Position numbers and translations under genes: made by a program. A stretch of 64,000 nt of DNA, from the NCBI RefSeq assembly GCF_021533195.1, contig NZ_JAJNKB010000003.1, positions 248,001 through 312,000 of the forward strand, written 5' to 3'. The DNA comes from Portibacter marinus (GTDB taxonomy: Bacteria; Bacteroidota; Bacteroidia; Chitinophagales; Saprospiraceae). The notes under the pieces are model-generated. The model was not told where the DNA came from, made no database searches, and was given only the letters and a program-made list of their open reading frames with translations. Of this stretch, positions 34,989 to 44,838 are shown piece by piece; position 1 is the first letter of the stretch; each line of letters begins with the position of its first letter.

Positions 34989-35966
34989 ATGGAGTATATA
35001 AATTTAGATGAGGGCATTAAGGTTTCAAGACTTCAGTTTGGTTGTTCAAGACTTGGCAAAGCGGTAAAAGAAGACACCACCAATATCAGTTCGGAGATCC
35101 TTAACCAGGCCTATCAAAGTGGTATTAATTTTTTTGATACAGCATCTAACTATACTTATGGGCATTCTGAAGAACTTCTAGGTGAATTCATCAATGACAA
35201 ACGGGATCAAGTGGTCATTTCCACCAAAGGAGGAACTTTAATTTCAAAAAAGGCTTCTGCTGTAAGATTTCTCAACCCCATGTATGGCCTTATCAGACCC
35301 ATCATTAAATTTAATAAAAGCTTAAAGAAACATAAAAAGAGATTCAATTTTGATCCTCAATATCTGACAAGTATACTAGATAGGAGCCTCCACAGATTGC
35401 AGACAGAGTTTGTAGACCTTTATTATTTACATAATCCTACCCTGGACGTGTTACAAAGTACCAAACACAATGCACTACTAGGTGAATACAAAGAAAAGGG
35501 AAAAGCGAAGCTTACTGGTCTTTCGTTGGGATCAATCGCAGAAATTAAGGATTTGGCTTCGTTTGAAAACATTGACATTCTGCAATTGCCTATAAATTAT
35601 ACCAATTACAATTTTGAAACCCATGAGTACTTAAAAAAAATAAAAGGCAAGGGCATTAAAATCATTGCCAGAAGTCCTTTTGATCGAGGATTACTTACCT
35701 CTTATAATCAAAAGATGACTGGGGGGAAATTCGGCGATCGCAATCAAATTTCTGAGATGCAGAAATCAAGTCTTACGGAGCATTTAGGTGTATCTGAGGT
35801 AGAGTTGGCCCTATGGTTCATGAAAGATTTAGATATTGCTGAGAGTATACTTTTCAGCTCTTTTAAGCAGAAACACCTGCAAATGAATACAGAAGTTTTT
35901 AACAGTTCTGTCCCAGATCATTTCACCTGGGAAAAGGTCGTTGAGCTAAAGTCCCAGCCATCCTAA
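34989..35966 (+). CDS. Aldo/keto reductase
   Basis: The 325-residue protein carries the AKR catalytic tetrad: Asp50 in FFDTASNYTYG, Tyr55, Lys80 in ISTKGG and His148 in YYLHNP. NADPH is probably the cofactor. The substrate is not clear; the glycan context suggests a sugar or sugar-nucleotide aldehyde (inference). Its start is 1 bp after the previous gene and the 3' end overlaps the convergent sulfotransferase gene by 21 bp. Confidence 0.9.
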   Translation: MEYINLDEGIKVSRLQFGCSRLGKAVKEDTTNISSEILNQAYQSGINFFDTASNYTYGHSEELLGEFINDKRDQVVISTKGGTLISKKASAVRFLNPMYGLIRPIIKFNKSLKKHKKRFNFDPQYLTSILDRSLHRLQTEFVDLYYLHNPTLDVLQSTKHNALLGEYKEKGKAKLTGLSLGSIAEIKDLASFENIDILQLPINYTNYNFETHEYLKKIKGKGIKIIARSPFDRGLLTSYNQKMTGGKFGDRNQISEMQKSSLTEHLGVSEVELALWFMKDLDIAESILFSSFKQKHLQMNTEVFNSSVPDHFTWEKVVELKSQPS

Positions 35967-36773
35967 GATGATTTTCTGCCGATTTGTGAAGGGGTCTTGC
36001 TCATTAACTTTTTTGTTCACTTTAAAATTAGAAGAAGTGCTGCCGAACCTCGTTTTTCGATTCCCTGAAATCAAGTGTAATTGATCAGTTTGCTTCAATT
36101 CACTTTTGCTTTCGGCCACCCCTACAAATTCTAGTATGGAAGTCAGCGTGCCTTGAGGGTGTTCTAGAAATTCTTCTAAGCTAATGGACAAGAATTGGAT
36201 CTTATGTCGCTTCAGATATTGAAACATCACCCACTTATTGATCTTTAATCTCAGGTAACTGGATAGAACACCTTTACCTCTTTTCACAAAAGAGGCAATG
36301 TTGGCTCTTAGATCCCTTTCCATATAAATTGTGGTGACTTGAATATTCGGCATGGAGCGGTATAAGTGTAGTCGGCTTAAGCTTTTGGAACTGTCCAGTA
36401 TGAATTCAGTTTGAGGAAAGTTTTTTAAAGCAATTGCGTATAAGTCTTTCAAAAAGATGGATTCCTCCTCTTTTTTGATAGAAGTAGGTCTCGAGAAAAA
36501 TGGCTTAATGTTCTTATAAAATAATTGAATGCCTATGTCTTTTTCTATGGGTTCAGCAAAATATGCACTGTGATCTGAAATAATTTGACCCCAAAAAGGG
36601 CAGTCAATTGCTGCTTTCCCACAGGTACAGGTTCTTTCATGAAATGAGAGATTGAACTTTTTGATTTCACCCGCATAAAAGATGGCTGGTTGGAGCCCCA
36701 GGTGCATGCTGATAACCGTTGATCCAGAGCGGCTATGACCCAGCAGATAGAGGAGTTTAATGCTTTTGTTCAT
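35946..36773 (-). CDS. Sulfotransferase family protein
   Basis: The 275-residue protein begins LLYLLGHSRSGSTVISMHL, the 5'-PSB loop of PAPS-dependent sulfotransferases (RSGST), and has the 3'-PB-like segment FILDSSKSLSRL with YMERDLRANIASFVKRG (Arg/Ser contacts) near 145-165. It would move sulfate from PAPS to a sugar hydroxyl. A Cys-rich stretch ERTCTCGKAAIDCPFWG near residue 50 is unusual and might bind zinc. It overlaps the aldo/keto reductase gene by 21 bp at the 3' ends. Confidence 0.85.
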   Translation of the reverse strand: MNKSIKLLYLLGHSRSGSTVISMHLGLQPAIFYAGEIKKFNLSFHERTCTCGKAAIDCPFWGQIISDHSAYFAEPIEKDIGIQLFYKNIKPFFSRPTSIKKEEESIFLKDLYAIALKNFPQTEFILDSSKSLSRLHLYRSMPNIQVTTIYMERDLRANIASFVKRGKGVLSSYLRLKINKWVMFQYLKRHKIQFLSISLEEFLEHPQGTLTSILEFVGVAESKSELKQTDQLHLISGNRKTRFGSTSSNFKVNKKVNEQDPFTNRQKIILGWLGL

Positions 36774-36895
36774 TTAAGCAGCTAAACTATGACTTTTCTG
36801 AGAATTAGAACCTACTGTATTATAAATGGTAATTATTGATTACTTTCATATTCAGAATTTCTTATATATATCGTATTAAGTATCATTAGACTGAA

Positions 36896-39367
36896 ATGAA
36901 CTTTTCAAAATTTAAACACACCCAATATCTTGCTTTCGCACTGATTGTATTAGGTTTAATCATCATTTTCTTCAAGTATTTAAGCCTTTCACATTTATTT
37001 ATTTTCGAAGACATTGGCACTGACACCCTGACTTTGTTCTATCCATCGCTTATGGACTATGTCAGACTCATCAGAGAAGAGGGTATCCCTTTCTTTTCAT
37101 TTGCCAAAGGTGCAGGACAAAGTTCATTCTCAGAAAGTTTACTCAGCCCATTCACTTGGGTTTATGTGATATTAGGCAATCAATACCTCGCATACGGCAT
37201 TGGCTTTGTCCAATTTTTAAAAGTGGCGGTCATAATGATCGCCTCCTATCATATCTTTAAGTTGCAGGGATTAAGCAGTAAGGCTGCAAGCTTCGGTGCC
37301 AGTCTGACCAGTTTCATGGGATATGTTGTGGTCGGTTCGTCTTGGTATGGCCATTCGACAAATATCATGTATATGTTGCTATTCCTTTGGGGCTTAGAAT
37401 TATGGATAGTGAGAAGAAGATGGTGGTTACTACCAATTGCCGCCTTGTTCTTAATTGGCCCGCCCCTATTTTTTGTCATTGAGTTTACCATCATTTATCT
37501 GGTGATCAGAATGGCAATGTCCAAAAACTTGAATCTTAATTCATTTCAAACCGGTTTGACCAATGTCTGGAAGCCACTTCTTACCGGAGTATTGCTCGGA
37601 GCACCTTTTCTAGCAGCAGTAGTCTATAAATTTATTTATAGTCCCAGGGTGGGAGGAACGGAATCTTACGTTGAAGATTTGTCAGCCACTCCTATTTTCG
37701 AAACAAACATTGCCGAACACTACGCTACCACCATTTATAGATTCTTTTCAAACGACCTGTTGGGTACTGGCGATGGTTTCAGAGGTTTCAATAATTACCT
37801 GGAGGCCCCTTTGTTTTATTGTGGTCTGATAACACTGCTGTTGGTTCCACAAATATTCAGATTTATTGATCGAAAACAGAAAATCGTCGTTGGATCTGTT
37901 TTGCTGTTTTGGACTTTGATTTTGGTATTCCCTTATTTCAGGTATGCTTTTTATTTGTTTATGGGAAATTACTATAAGGGTGCGCTCTCTTTCTTTATTC
38001 CTTTCACCTTACTTTGGCTAAGCGTTATGGTCATAGACCGTATGATCAAAGGGTATCGCCTTAATCTCTATCTTTTGTATGCAAGTGCAGCACTATTGAT
38101 TGGAATACTTTTTTCACACCAATTGATTTCAGCCAATATCGTACCGGTGAATTCTATTAGAAATACGGTTTTGGTATTTCTGATATTAGAAACGGTATTG
38201 CTTACGATTCACCAATTCTCCTCCAGAAAAAAGATTTTACAATATACCCTGCTTTTGGTTGTCATTACAGAAGGTGTCATTCTGTCTTTTCCTGCCCTCA
38301 ATAATAGGAGCTCCATTGCCAGTGATCGTTGGAATAATCGTGAATTATATCAGGATTATGCTTTAGAGTCTATCAAGTATATCCATTCGATCGAGGATGG
38401 TTTTTATAGAATAGAGAAAAATTTTGGATCCTACAAAACAGGACTCAATGATTCTCAGGCTCAAGGTTTTTTTGATACCAAATCCTATCGCTCGCACAAT
38501 AATGAAAACTACGTCAACTTTTTTATTGCCTTAGATATGATTCAGCCCGGTAATGAACATGTCAGCAGGTGGTTGGAAGGGGTATACCGGGTACCAGAAC
38601 TCCATCCTTATTTTCAGATCAAATATATGATAGCACAACCCGGAAGGAACGTGGATATGCTCAGTCAATATTATGATAACGTTGGTCAACTAAAAGGACT
38701 CAATGTTCATAAAAACAGGCACTTTGTTCCCTTAGGTTTTCCAGTATCAGATTACATTACGGAAAGTGAATTTGCTGGTCTTGGTGCGTATTTTAAGAAA
38801 CTAAATGCGCTCTATAACTATGCAGTGATTCCCGACGAGGATGTCAATCGCTATCCTGACCTGATTCGCAAGGATCCATCGAGAATCAGCAATTCTATTT
38901 CATTTAGTAGTATCAGTAATAAATACCAATCCACTGCACTTAATATCACCTCTTTTAAACAAAGTAGGATTAAGGGAAACATTGCGTTAAGCCAACCTTC
39001 GATGTTGACATTCTCTATTCCTTTTGACACGGGGTGGAAGGCTTACGTGGATGGTAAACGACAAGAAACATCATTGATCGATAATGGCATGACAGGATTG
39101 TATGTTACATCCGGAAATCATGTCATTACACTCAAATACAGACCGCCATTTTTTATGGCAAGCATGATCTTATTCACATTTGGCCTCGGTTTTCTCATCT
39201 ATTTTGGTGTGATGACCAGGCCAGTTCATAAAGATCCACTGCTTGAGCCATTGACATTCAGCCATTGTAGTCAAAATCTTTTACAGAAATCTACAGGCAA
39301 AAGTTCAAAAGTTGTAAAATCAGCAGGAAACAATTCTAAAGTCAAGAAAAAACGTAAAAAGAAGTAA
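36896..39367 (+). CDS. YfhO-family multi-spanning membrane glycosyltransferase-like protein
   Basis: The 823-residue protein has about 12-13 transmembrane helices, an early GTDTLTLFYP (Asp-rich lumenal loop near residue 45) and a large extracellular C-terminal domain (about 470-770), then one last helix and a Lys-rich tail of about 35 residues. This is the YfhO layout (GT-C fold), proposed to modify lipoteichoic acid or glycans using lipid-linked sugar. It sits between sulfotransferase and flippase genes. The C-terminal SGNHVITLKYRPPFF is typical for YfhO. Confidence 0.82.
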   Translation: MNFSKFKHTQYLAFALIVLGLIIIFFKYLSLSHLFIFEDIGTDTLTLFYPSLMDYVRLIREEGIPFFSFAKGAGQSSFSESLLSPFTWVYVILGNQYLAYGIGFVQFLKVAVIMIASYHIFKLQGLSSKAASFGASLTSFMGYVVVGSSWYGHSTNIMYMLLFLWGLELWIVRRRWWLLPIAALFLIGPPLFFVIEFTIIYLVIRMAMSKNLNLNSFQTGLTNVWKPLLTGVLLGAPFLAAVVYKFIYSPRVGGTESYVEDLSATPIFETNIAEHYATTIYRFFSNDLLGTGDGFRGFNNYLEAPLFYCGLITLLLVPQIFRFIDRKQKIVVGSVLLFWTLILVFPYFRYAFYLFMGNYYKGALSFFIPFTLLWLSVMVIDRMIKGYRLNLYLLYASAALLIGILFSHQLISANIVPVNSIRNTVLVFLILETVLLTIHQFSSRKKILQYTLLLVVITEGVILSFPALNNRSSIASDRWNNRELYQDYALESIKYIHSIEDGFYRIEKNFGSYKTGLNDSQAQGFFDTKSYRSHNNENYVNFFIALDMIQPGNEHVSRWLEGVYRVPELHPYFQIKYMIAQPGRNVDMLSQYYDNVGQLKGLNVHKNRHFVPLGFPVSDYITESEFAGLGAYFKKLNALYNYAVIPDEDVNRYPDLIRKDPSRISNSISFSSISNKYQSTALNITSFKQSRIKGNIALSQPSMLTFSIPFDTGWKAYVDGKRQETSLIDNGMTGLYVTSGNHVITLKYRPPFFMASMILFTFGLGFLIYFGVMTRPVHKDPLLEPLTFSHCSQNLLQKSTGKSSKVVKSAGNNSKVKKKRKKK

Positions 39368-39371
39368 TCCC

Positions 39372-40685
39372 TTATGTTTTAAAATCTGCAATCTCACTGG
39401 ATGTGGGAATGAAAAGCTTCCAAATACTGATCTGCTGCTTAATCAGAAAGATGGTAGCCAGAATTATAGCAGCGCTTCCATAGGCGATGACACTTGTCCA
39501 GGCGGCACCGATTATCCCAAACTTAGGGATTAACAGAAGTCCAAAAATGATGGTACACAAGACACCGAACCACTGGGCCCATATATTATAGTTTAAATCA
39601 TTGTAAGACCTATTGTAATTGAGTAGCACCCTTTTAACATTAACAAGCACCACTCCCAGACACAGTATTCTTAACGCACTAATCGCACCTATAAATTCTT
39701 CACCGAAAAGTACGGTCACAATCCAAGGAGCAACCCAATACAAAATGAAAGCCAGGAAAAGGATAAAGTATAAGATCAGTTTAAAATATCTCAAGAACAT
39801 AACATTGCCCTGCTTTCTATCCAAAGTGATCAGATATGGTTTTAGCACTTCTTCAATGGGAGCAGCTGCCAGCAGCAGGAAATTAGTGAGCTGGCTGGCG
39901 AGGGCATAGAGTCCCAGATTGGTCAAACCTGAGAAAATCTCTACGAACCAAACATCCAATCGCTTATTCAGGAAATGTCCGATTTGATTCACATACCCTA
40001 ATCTCGCATATTCTAAAAAAGGTTTCTTTACATCGTTAGCATCAAATGCCAAGCCACCTTGGTACTTTTTAATGGTATAATAGAATGAAAGCATAAACGT
40101 AACAGCCTGAGCGATCAGGATGAGTGAAAATCCAGTCAGAAAAGAAATGCTGTCTTGCCTTGTTTCTACATACAAATATCCCAGTCCAAAAAGCACCACC
40201 TGAATGAGATTAGAAATCAATAGAAACTTATTGATCGATCTAAAGGCCTTGATGGATTGCAAAATGGTCTGACAAAGTGCAGTTAAGTGTTGAAAAACAA
40301 AAGACAAAAAGAAAAATACCATGTAAAAGATCGTGAAATACTCCTCAGGAATGAGCAAATAGGTAAATCGAGTTCTAAACAGATACGCAAAAACCAGCAC
40401 CAAAAGAACAAATACAATACTCGCGATATGCACCTTAATTGCAAATCCTAAAACCTTCCTCGATTCAAATTGCGATTTCGCCAGGTGAAAGAGTGTACTT
40501 CGCTTGGCGTCAAATCCAGCTGCCACAATACTGAGAGAAACCCCTGCCATCATGAAAGCATAGAGACCATTTCCTTCGGGCCCTAGCATTCGTATGATAA
40601 AAATGGAGTAGAGAAATGAAAAAAGAATGACCGGCACTCTTATAACCAGTGACTCCAATGCATCTCTATTGACATTCTTTAACAT
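39372..40685 (-). CDS. Polysaccharide flippase (Wzx/MATE-like, oligosaccharide flippase family)
   Basis: The 437-residue protein has about 12-13 transmembrane helices and begins LVIRVPVILFSFLYSIFIIRMLGPEGNGLY, here split as RVPVILFSFLYSIF and RMLGPEGNGLY, the Wzx N-terminal signature. It moves a lipid-linked oligosaccharide across the inner membrane. It overlaps the GT4 gene at 40679 by 7 bp, so the two are coupled. Convergent with the YfhO gene (4-bp gap). Confidence 0.86.
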   Translation of the reverse strand: MLKNVNRDALESLVIRVPVILFSFLYSIFIIRMLGPEGNGLYAFMMAGVSLSIVAAGFDAKRSTLFHLAKSQFESRKVLGFAIKVHIASIVFVLLVLVFAYLFRTRFTYLLIPEEYFTIFYMVFFFLSFVFQHLTALCQTILQSIKAFRSINKFLLISNLIQVVLFGLGYLYVETRQDSISFLTGFSLILIAQAVTFMLSFYYTIKKYQGGLAFDANDVKKPFLEYARLGYVNQIGHFLNKRLDVWFVEIFSGLTNLGLYALASQLTNFLLLAAAPIEEVLKPYLITLDRKQGNVMFLRYFKLILYFILFLAFILYWVAPWIVTVLFGEEFIGAISALRILCLGVVLVNVKRVLLNYNRSYNDLNYNIWAQWFGVLCTIIFGLLLIPKFGIIGAAWTSVIAYGSAAIILATIFLIKQQISIWKLFIPTSSEIADFKT

Positions 40686-41809
40686 GACTGACGGGAGTGG
40701 TAGGCCTGAGTTAAAAGCGCTTCGTATTGATCAGTAATCACATCCCAGGTATAGTTATCGTTAACTTTTTGTCTTGCTTTTTCACCGAGTTTATGTCTTC
40801 TGTCATCATTTTCAATCAATTGTTCAAGCGCATTCTTAAGTTGATCAACATCATAAGGAGTGGTCAAAACTCCTGTTTCTCCAACCATTTCAGCCGTTCC
40901 ACTTTGATTCCCAGTGATCACTGCACAAGCGTGCGCCATCCCTTCCAATATACTAATAGAGGCGTTTTCAAATTCTGAAACCAGGCAATAAATACTGGCT
41001 TTTTGCAACAGTTCCTGATATTGCTTTGAAGTATTGTCCAGCCATCCATGAAATTTTATAGTAGGAATGGCATCTTCTGCCAACTTTTTTAAACTCTCCA
41101 TTTCAGGACCGTCACCACAAATATGGATTTTGTAGTCTGTTTCCATGTCTTTAACAGCTTCTATCAATGTGTGGAACCCTTTTCTTTTCAATAAGCGACC
41201 CGTAGAAAGTATAATTTTCTCTTTATTTAGCTGCTTTTGGTCTGGAAGATCTATACCGTTGGGTATCATAAAAGGGCTTTTCTCACCAGTACTGTAAGGC
41301 TTGATCAATTGGCCCAGAAAGTGCGACGGAGCCCCGGTGGCGAAGCTGTTCTTAATGATCCCTCTGATGAAGTGAGGAGTGACATAATGGATGGCCTGAA
41401 AGCGGTCAGGATTATAATTGGGAAGATCACTGCCATGAGCTGTTACGATGTACGGAATGTCAAATTGCTTTTTCACATATTTGGCCAGAATACCCGTTGA
41501 AAGAATGAAATGACAATGTACCACATCGAAATGTTTACGCTTGAGGTAGTTTTTTAAAAATCTCCTGGCTTTTGCGAGAAATCTCAAATGTTCCATGGGA
41601 TAGCTCATACTGGCTTGCTTTCTTGCCACATCGACTCTATGGATTCGGACATCATTCTTTACTTCCTCTTTAGGCAGATCTTCAAAACCCATGGTGACTA
41701 CCTCCACCGCATGCCCTCTTTGTGCCAGGTTTTCGCAGATTTTCTGACACACAGGACTGGCACCCCCGCCTATCGGAGGATACTCAAAATTAAGAACCAA
41801 TATTCTCAA
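40679..41809 (-). CDS. Glycosyltransferase family 4 (start uncertain)
   Basis: I chose the TTG at 41809, giving about 376 residues and 20 bp overlap with the GT2 gene; an ATG at 41875 would give 398 residues but overlap it by 86 bp and add a basic leader (RKLSRTRKRRK) that looks like out-of-frame GT2 sequence. Protein core: LRILVLNFEYPPIGGGASPV, AHGSDLPNYN, STGRLLKRKGFHTLIEAV, CLVSEFENASISILEGMAHA (EX7E). Retaining GT-B transferase in glycan assembly. Coupled to the flippase gene. Confidence 0.85.
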   Translation of the reverse strand: MRILVLNFEYPPIGGGASPVCQKICENLAQRGHAVEVVTMGFEDLPKEEVKNDVRIHRVDVARKQASMSYPMEHLRFLAKARRFLKNYLKRKHFDVVHCHFILSTGILAKYVKKQFDIPYIVTAHGSDLPNYNPDRFQAIHYVTPHFIRGIIKNSFATGAPSHFLGQLIKPYSTGEKSPFMIPNGIDLPDQKQLNKEKIILSTGRLLKRKGFHTLIEAVKDMETDYKIHICGDGPEMESLKKLAEDAIPTIKFHGWLDNTSKQYQELLQKASIYCLVSEFENASISILEGMAHACAVITGNQSGTAEMVGETGVLTTPYDVDQLKNALEQLIENDDRRHKLGEKARQKVNDNYTWDVITDQYEALLTQAYHSRQSC

Positions 41810-42779
41810 CTTCCGCCTTTTTCTCGTTCTGGATAATTTCCTTAACACTGTATGGAGCTTCCTCTCTGTTTTCATAGTAAGTTTTATTCAGCATGTCTGC
41901 CAACAAACCTGAAATGAAAATCTGTAGACCAATTAAGAAAGAAAATAAAGTGACCAATGGCCAGGTGGTCTCCGACATGTCCTGTCCTTTAACAAATTCA
42001 AAGACCGTAATCACTCCACTTAAGAAACCAAAAATGATGATGATCAAACCCATTCCCCCCAGGAGGTGAAGTGGACGCACTGCAAACTTCTTCCAATACC
42101 ATACGGAGACCATATCTATAAAGCCCTTAAGCCCTCTACGCCATGAATATTTGGACTGGCCATGCAATCTGGGTCTGTGATTGACAACCATCTCACCTAT
42201 GGTAAAGCCTTTAATCTTCAAGAGGGCCGGTATAAAACGATGCATCTCCCCGTATAGGGATAAGTCTTCGAAACACTCTTTTTTATAAACTTTTAAAGCA
42301 CAACCTGAATCATGAATCCCATCATTGATCATGGTGCTTCTAATCAAGTGTGCAGTTCTGGAAACAATCTTTTTGCCGACAGGGTCCTTCCTGTTTTTTC
42401 GCCATCCTGAAACGAGATCCAGGTCATTTTCTCTAAGATATTGTATCATTTTGGGGATATCGGCCGGATCGTTCTGGCCGTCTCCGTCCATGGTTACAAT
42501 GATCGGATAAATGGCTTGCTTTATTCCGGCATCCAAGGCCTGGGTTTGTCCAAAATTCTTTCTGAAAGCCAGAATCTTGACAGGATGCAGTTTTTTCAGT
42601 TCACTGAGGGTTTGATCCGTAGATTTATCATCTATGAATATGATTTCATATTGATATTCATTCTGCTCACAAATGGTCTTAATTTCATGATGGAGCAGTT
42701 GCACATTGGCCTCTTCGTTGTAAACAGGTACAATGATTGAAATAGATTCTTTCAAAGTATAATTATTTGTTATCAGCAA
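41790..42779 (-). CDS. Glycosyltransferase family 2 (DPM1/ArnC-like), membrane
   Basis: The 329-residue protein has a GT-A domain: SIIVPVYNEEANVQLLHHEI, then the DxD region TMDGDGQNDPADIPKMI, then SGWRKNRKDPVGKKIVSR and a His/Arg segment HRPRLHGQSKYSW. Two C-terminal transmembrane helices (about 240-262 and 275-297) fit the polyprenyl-phosphate glycosyltransferase type, which loads undecaprenyl phosphate with a sugar that GT-C enzymes such as the YfhO protein use. First gene of a GT2-GT4-flippase operon. Confidence 0.9.
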   Translation of the reverse strand: MLITNNYTLKESISIIVPVYNEEANVQLLHHEIKTICEQNEYQYEIIFIDDKSTDQTLSELKKLHPVKILAFRKNFGQTQALDAGIKQAIYPIIVTMDGDGQNDPADIPKMIQYLRENDLDLVSGWRKNRKDPVGKKIVSRTAHLIRSTMINDGIHDSGCALKVYKKECFEDLSLYGEMHRFIPALLKIKGFTIGEMVVNHRPRLHGQSKYSWRRGLKGFIDMVSVWYWKKFAVRPLHLLGGMGLIIIIFGFLSGVITVFEFVKGQDMSETTWPLVTLFSFLIGLQIFISGLLADMLNKTYYENREEAPYSVKEIIQNEKKAEVENIGS

Positions 42780-42838
42780 GATACAAATATTGATAATTTA
42801 TATGTTTTCTCGCGGAATAAATTCAGTAGTTTTGAGAA

Positions 42839-43483
42839 ATGAAGAAACACTTATGGATAGCCATACTTGTGGTTTTTATAATAACGAGTTGTAAGCACAA
42901 AGGCGAAAATGTTACCCTGCAAAATAATATTGAGGACACTACTATGTCAAAAGCGAGTACTGACTTACCCAGCAAAGATCCAATCGAACAAATCCAAATG
43001 AAATACCAAAAAACACGTTCATGGCTTGAAAGCGCAGTAATAGATAGTACCGCAAAACCATACGAGTGTGAAGGAGATCCGATCAGTGGGAAAATCATTC
43101 ATTATGCAAAAGACGGAGAAATAATCGCCGTAAAGCACGAAACCATGATGGGAGATCATTCAGGATCAACCCATATCTATTATTTGGACCAGGGTCATAT
43201 TTATTTTGTTTACCAGATAGATGGTGGTTGGAGTTTTGGTGGTCCGCTTACCAAGGATGAAAACGGTTTTGATGTACCCGGAACCATTGACAGAATAGAA
43301 GAAAACAGATTTTATATTCAAGATGGGAAGGTGATTAAACAACTCCACAAGGCTTTTGAACTCAAAAGTTGGGAAGAGAAATCTGCAGCAGATTTCCCAA
43401 ACAAAGAAGTCTCTCCTACCCAAACCTTTTCAGAGCTGAAGAAAGCCTTTGAAGAATTATTAGCTTTTAAAAAGCCATGCTAG
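42839..43483 (+). CDS. Hypothetical lipoprotein
   Basis: The 214-residue protein has a lipoprotein signal MKKHLWIAILVVFIITSC (Cys18). The rest is hydrophilic with a beta-rich middle: PYECEGDPISGKIIHYAKDG, ETMMGDHSGSTHIYYLDQGH and YQIDGGWSFGGPLT, suggesting a small barrel. No family recognised. Divergent from the GT2 gene; may be periplasmic or outer-membrane anchored. Confidence 0.7.
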   Translation: MKKHLWIAILVVFIITSCKHKGENVTLQNNIEDTTMSKASTDLPSKDPIEQIQMKYQKTRSWLESAVIDSTAKPYECEGDPISGKIIHYAKDGEIIAVKHETMMGDHSGSTHIYYLDQGHIYFVYQIDGGWSFGGPLTKDENGFDVPGTIDRIEENRFYIQDGKVIKQLHKAFELKSWEEKSAADFPNKEVSPTQTFSELKKAFEELLAFKKPC

Positions 43484-43647
43484 ACTCTAAGCTTCTACAT
43501 GACTTTTATCTCGTTTTCATAGATTTGATAGACTGATTAATCCAACATAGAAAGTCTTCTGACGAAAAATTCATACAATTTGACATTTAATGAACTTCTG
43601 AATGAAGTTTGGTCGTTGATTGAAGAGAAGAAAATGAACAAAGGTAA

Positions 43648-43968
43648 ATGAGTAAACTTCGATTAGAGTCCAAATTGAGAAACGTAGGTATCGCCTATAT
43701 TTTATTATTATTTGTAGGCGCACACTATGCTTATGTCAATAAATGGGGAACACAAATCTTATTCTGGATTACCTTTGGAGGCCTAGGTATTTGGTGGTTA
43801 ATCGACTTGTTTAGAGTCCCGGGTTTGATTGATCGGTTCAATGATCCAATTATAGATGAAATCGAATACCTCGAATATCGTGAACGTGAGCAGGATGACT
43901 TTTCCGAACTTCGTCGTATGAGAGCAGTAAGAAGTGGAAATCTATTAGAGGACAGACGAAGATTTTAG
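43648..43968 (+). CDS. TM2 domain protein
   Basis: The 106-residue protein has two transmembrane helices, about 13-30 (GIAYILLLFVGAHYAYV) and 33-53 (WGTQILFWITFGGLGIWWLIDL), linked by the short turn typical of the TM2 family, then a charged cytoplasmic tail rich in Arg/Glu. TM2 proteins occur widely and have no firm function. Its stop codon directly abuts the stop of the convergent flavodoxin-like gene. Confidence 0.87.
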   Translation: MSKLRLESKLRNVGIAYILLLFVGAHYAYVNKWGTQILFWITFGGLGIWWLIDLFRVPGLIDRFNDPIIDEIEYLEYREREQDDFSELRRMRAVRSGNLLEDRRRF

Positions 43969-44703
43969 TCAACGATATTCCGGATTTTCAAAGCTCCAGT
44001 GCGTTCCATCATCCCATCTTTCCCGTGAATTCCCATAGGCGTTATATCCGTTTCTTTCCTTCAACATGTAAGCACAATGCATTAAATTATAGGTCATGAA
44101 TGTGGTATTTTTATTGGTAAAGTCGCTGTCATAACCTACGGGCGGATCTTTTTTCTCTCCTTTCCACTCAGTGTCCCCATAGCTTGGTCCGGGGCCCACT
44201 TCTCCAATCCATCCAGCATCAGCCTGTGGAGGTATGGTGTAGCCAATATGCTGCAGAGCGTATAATATACCCATGGCGCAATGCTTCACGCCATCTTCAT
44301 TTCCGGTAATGAGGCAACCACCGACCTTTCCATAATAGATGTATTGACCTTTCTCGTTGGTTTTACCACTCATTGCATAAAGTCTCTCGATCAATTTCTG
44401 TGCTTCAGAAGATTTTTCACCCAACCAGATCGGTGTTCCGACGATTAAAATATCTGAGTTTATGATTTTTTCAAAGAATTCCGGCCACTCATCTTGATCA
44501 TAACCTTGTTCCGTCATATCGGGGTATACTCCAGTGGCAATTTCATGATCAATAAATCTAACAAGTTCCGTTTCAACACCCTCTTTGTCCATGATCGATT
44601 TCGAAACTTGAATCAGATTATCAGTGTGACTTTTACGGGGAGACTTTTTCAAAGTGCAATTAACGTATACCGCTTTAAGTTGGGAAAAATCTGGCTTATT
44701 CAT
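43969..44703 (-). CDS. NAD(P)H-dependent FMN oxidoreductase, flavodoxin-like
   Basis: The 244-residue protein has the flavodoxin-like fold with the phosphate-binding loop VNCTLKKSPRKSHTDNLI, where the usual Ser/Thr loop is present, and the FMN-ring loop VGTPIWLGEKSSEAQKLIER. GKVGGCLITGNEDGVKH is also typical of the NADPH-dependent FMN reductase group. A likely NAD(P)H quinone or flavin reductase. Stop codons of this gene and the TM2 gene touch. Confidence 0.87.
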   Translation of the reverse strand: MNKPDFSQLKAVYVNCTLKKSPRKSHTDNLIQVSKSIMDKEGVETELVRFIDHEIATGVYPDMTEQGYDQDEWPEFFEKIINSDILIVGTPIWLGEKSSEAQKLIERLYAMSGKTNEKGQYIYYGKVGGCLITGNEDGVKHCAMGILYALQHIGYTIPPQADAGWIGEVGPGPSYGDTEWKGEKKDPPVGYDSDFTNKNTTFMTYNLMHCAYMLKERNGYNAYGNSRERWDDGTHWSFENPEYR

Positions 44704-44838
44704 AAGATTTTACTTTACTTACTGATTTGTAATGTCAATGTTCAGGTTTCTGAGCTTTCAGTGTTTTATTCCCATGAAATTAACTGAAAAGCTGCATTTA
44801 TTGTAAAGCATGTAAATCAGATAGATACTCTTTAGGAT

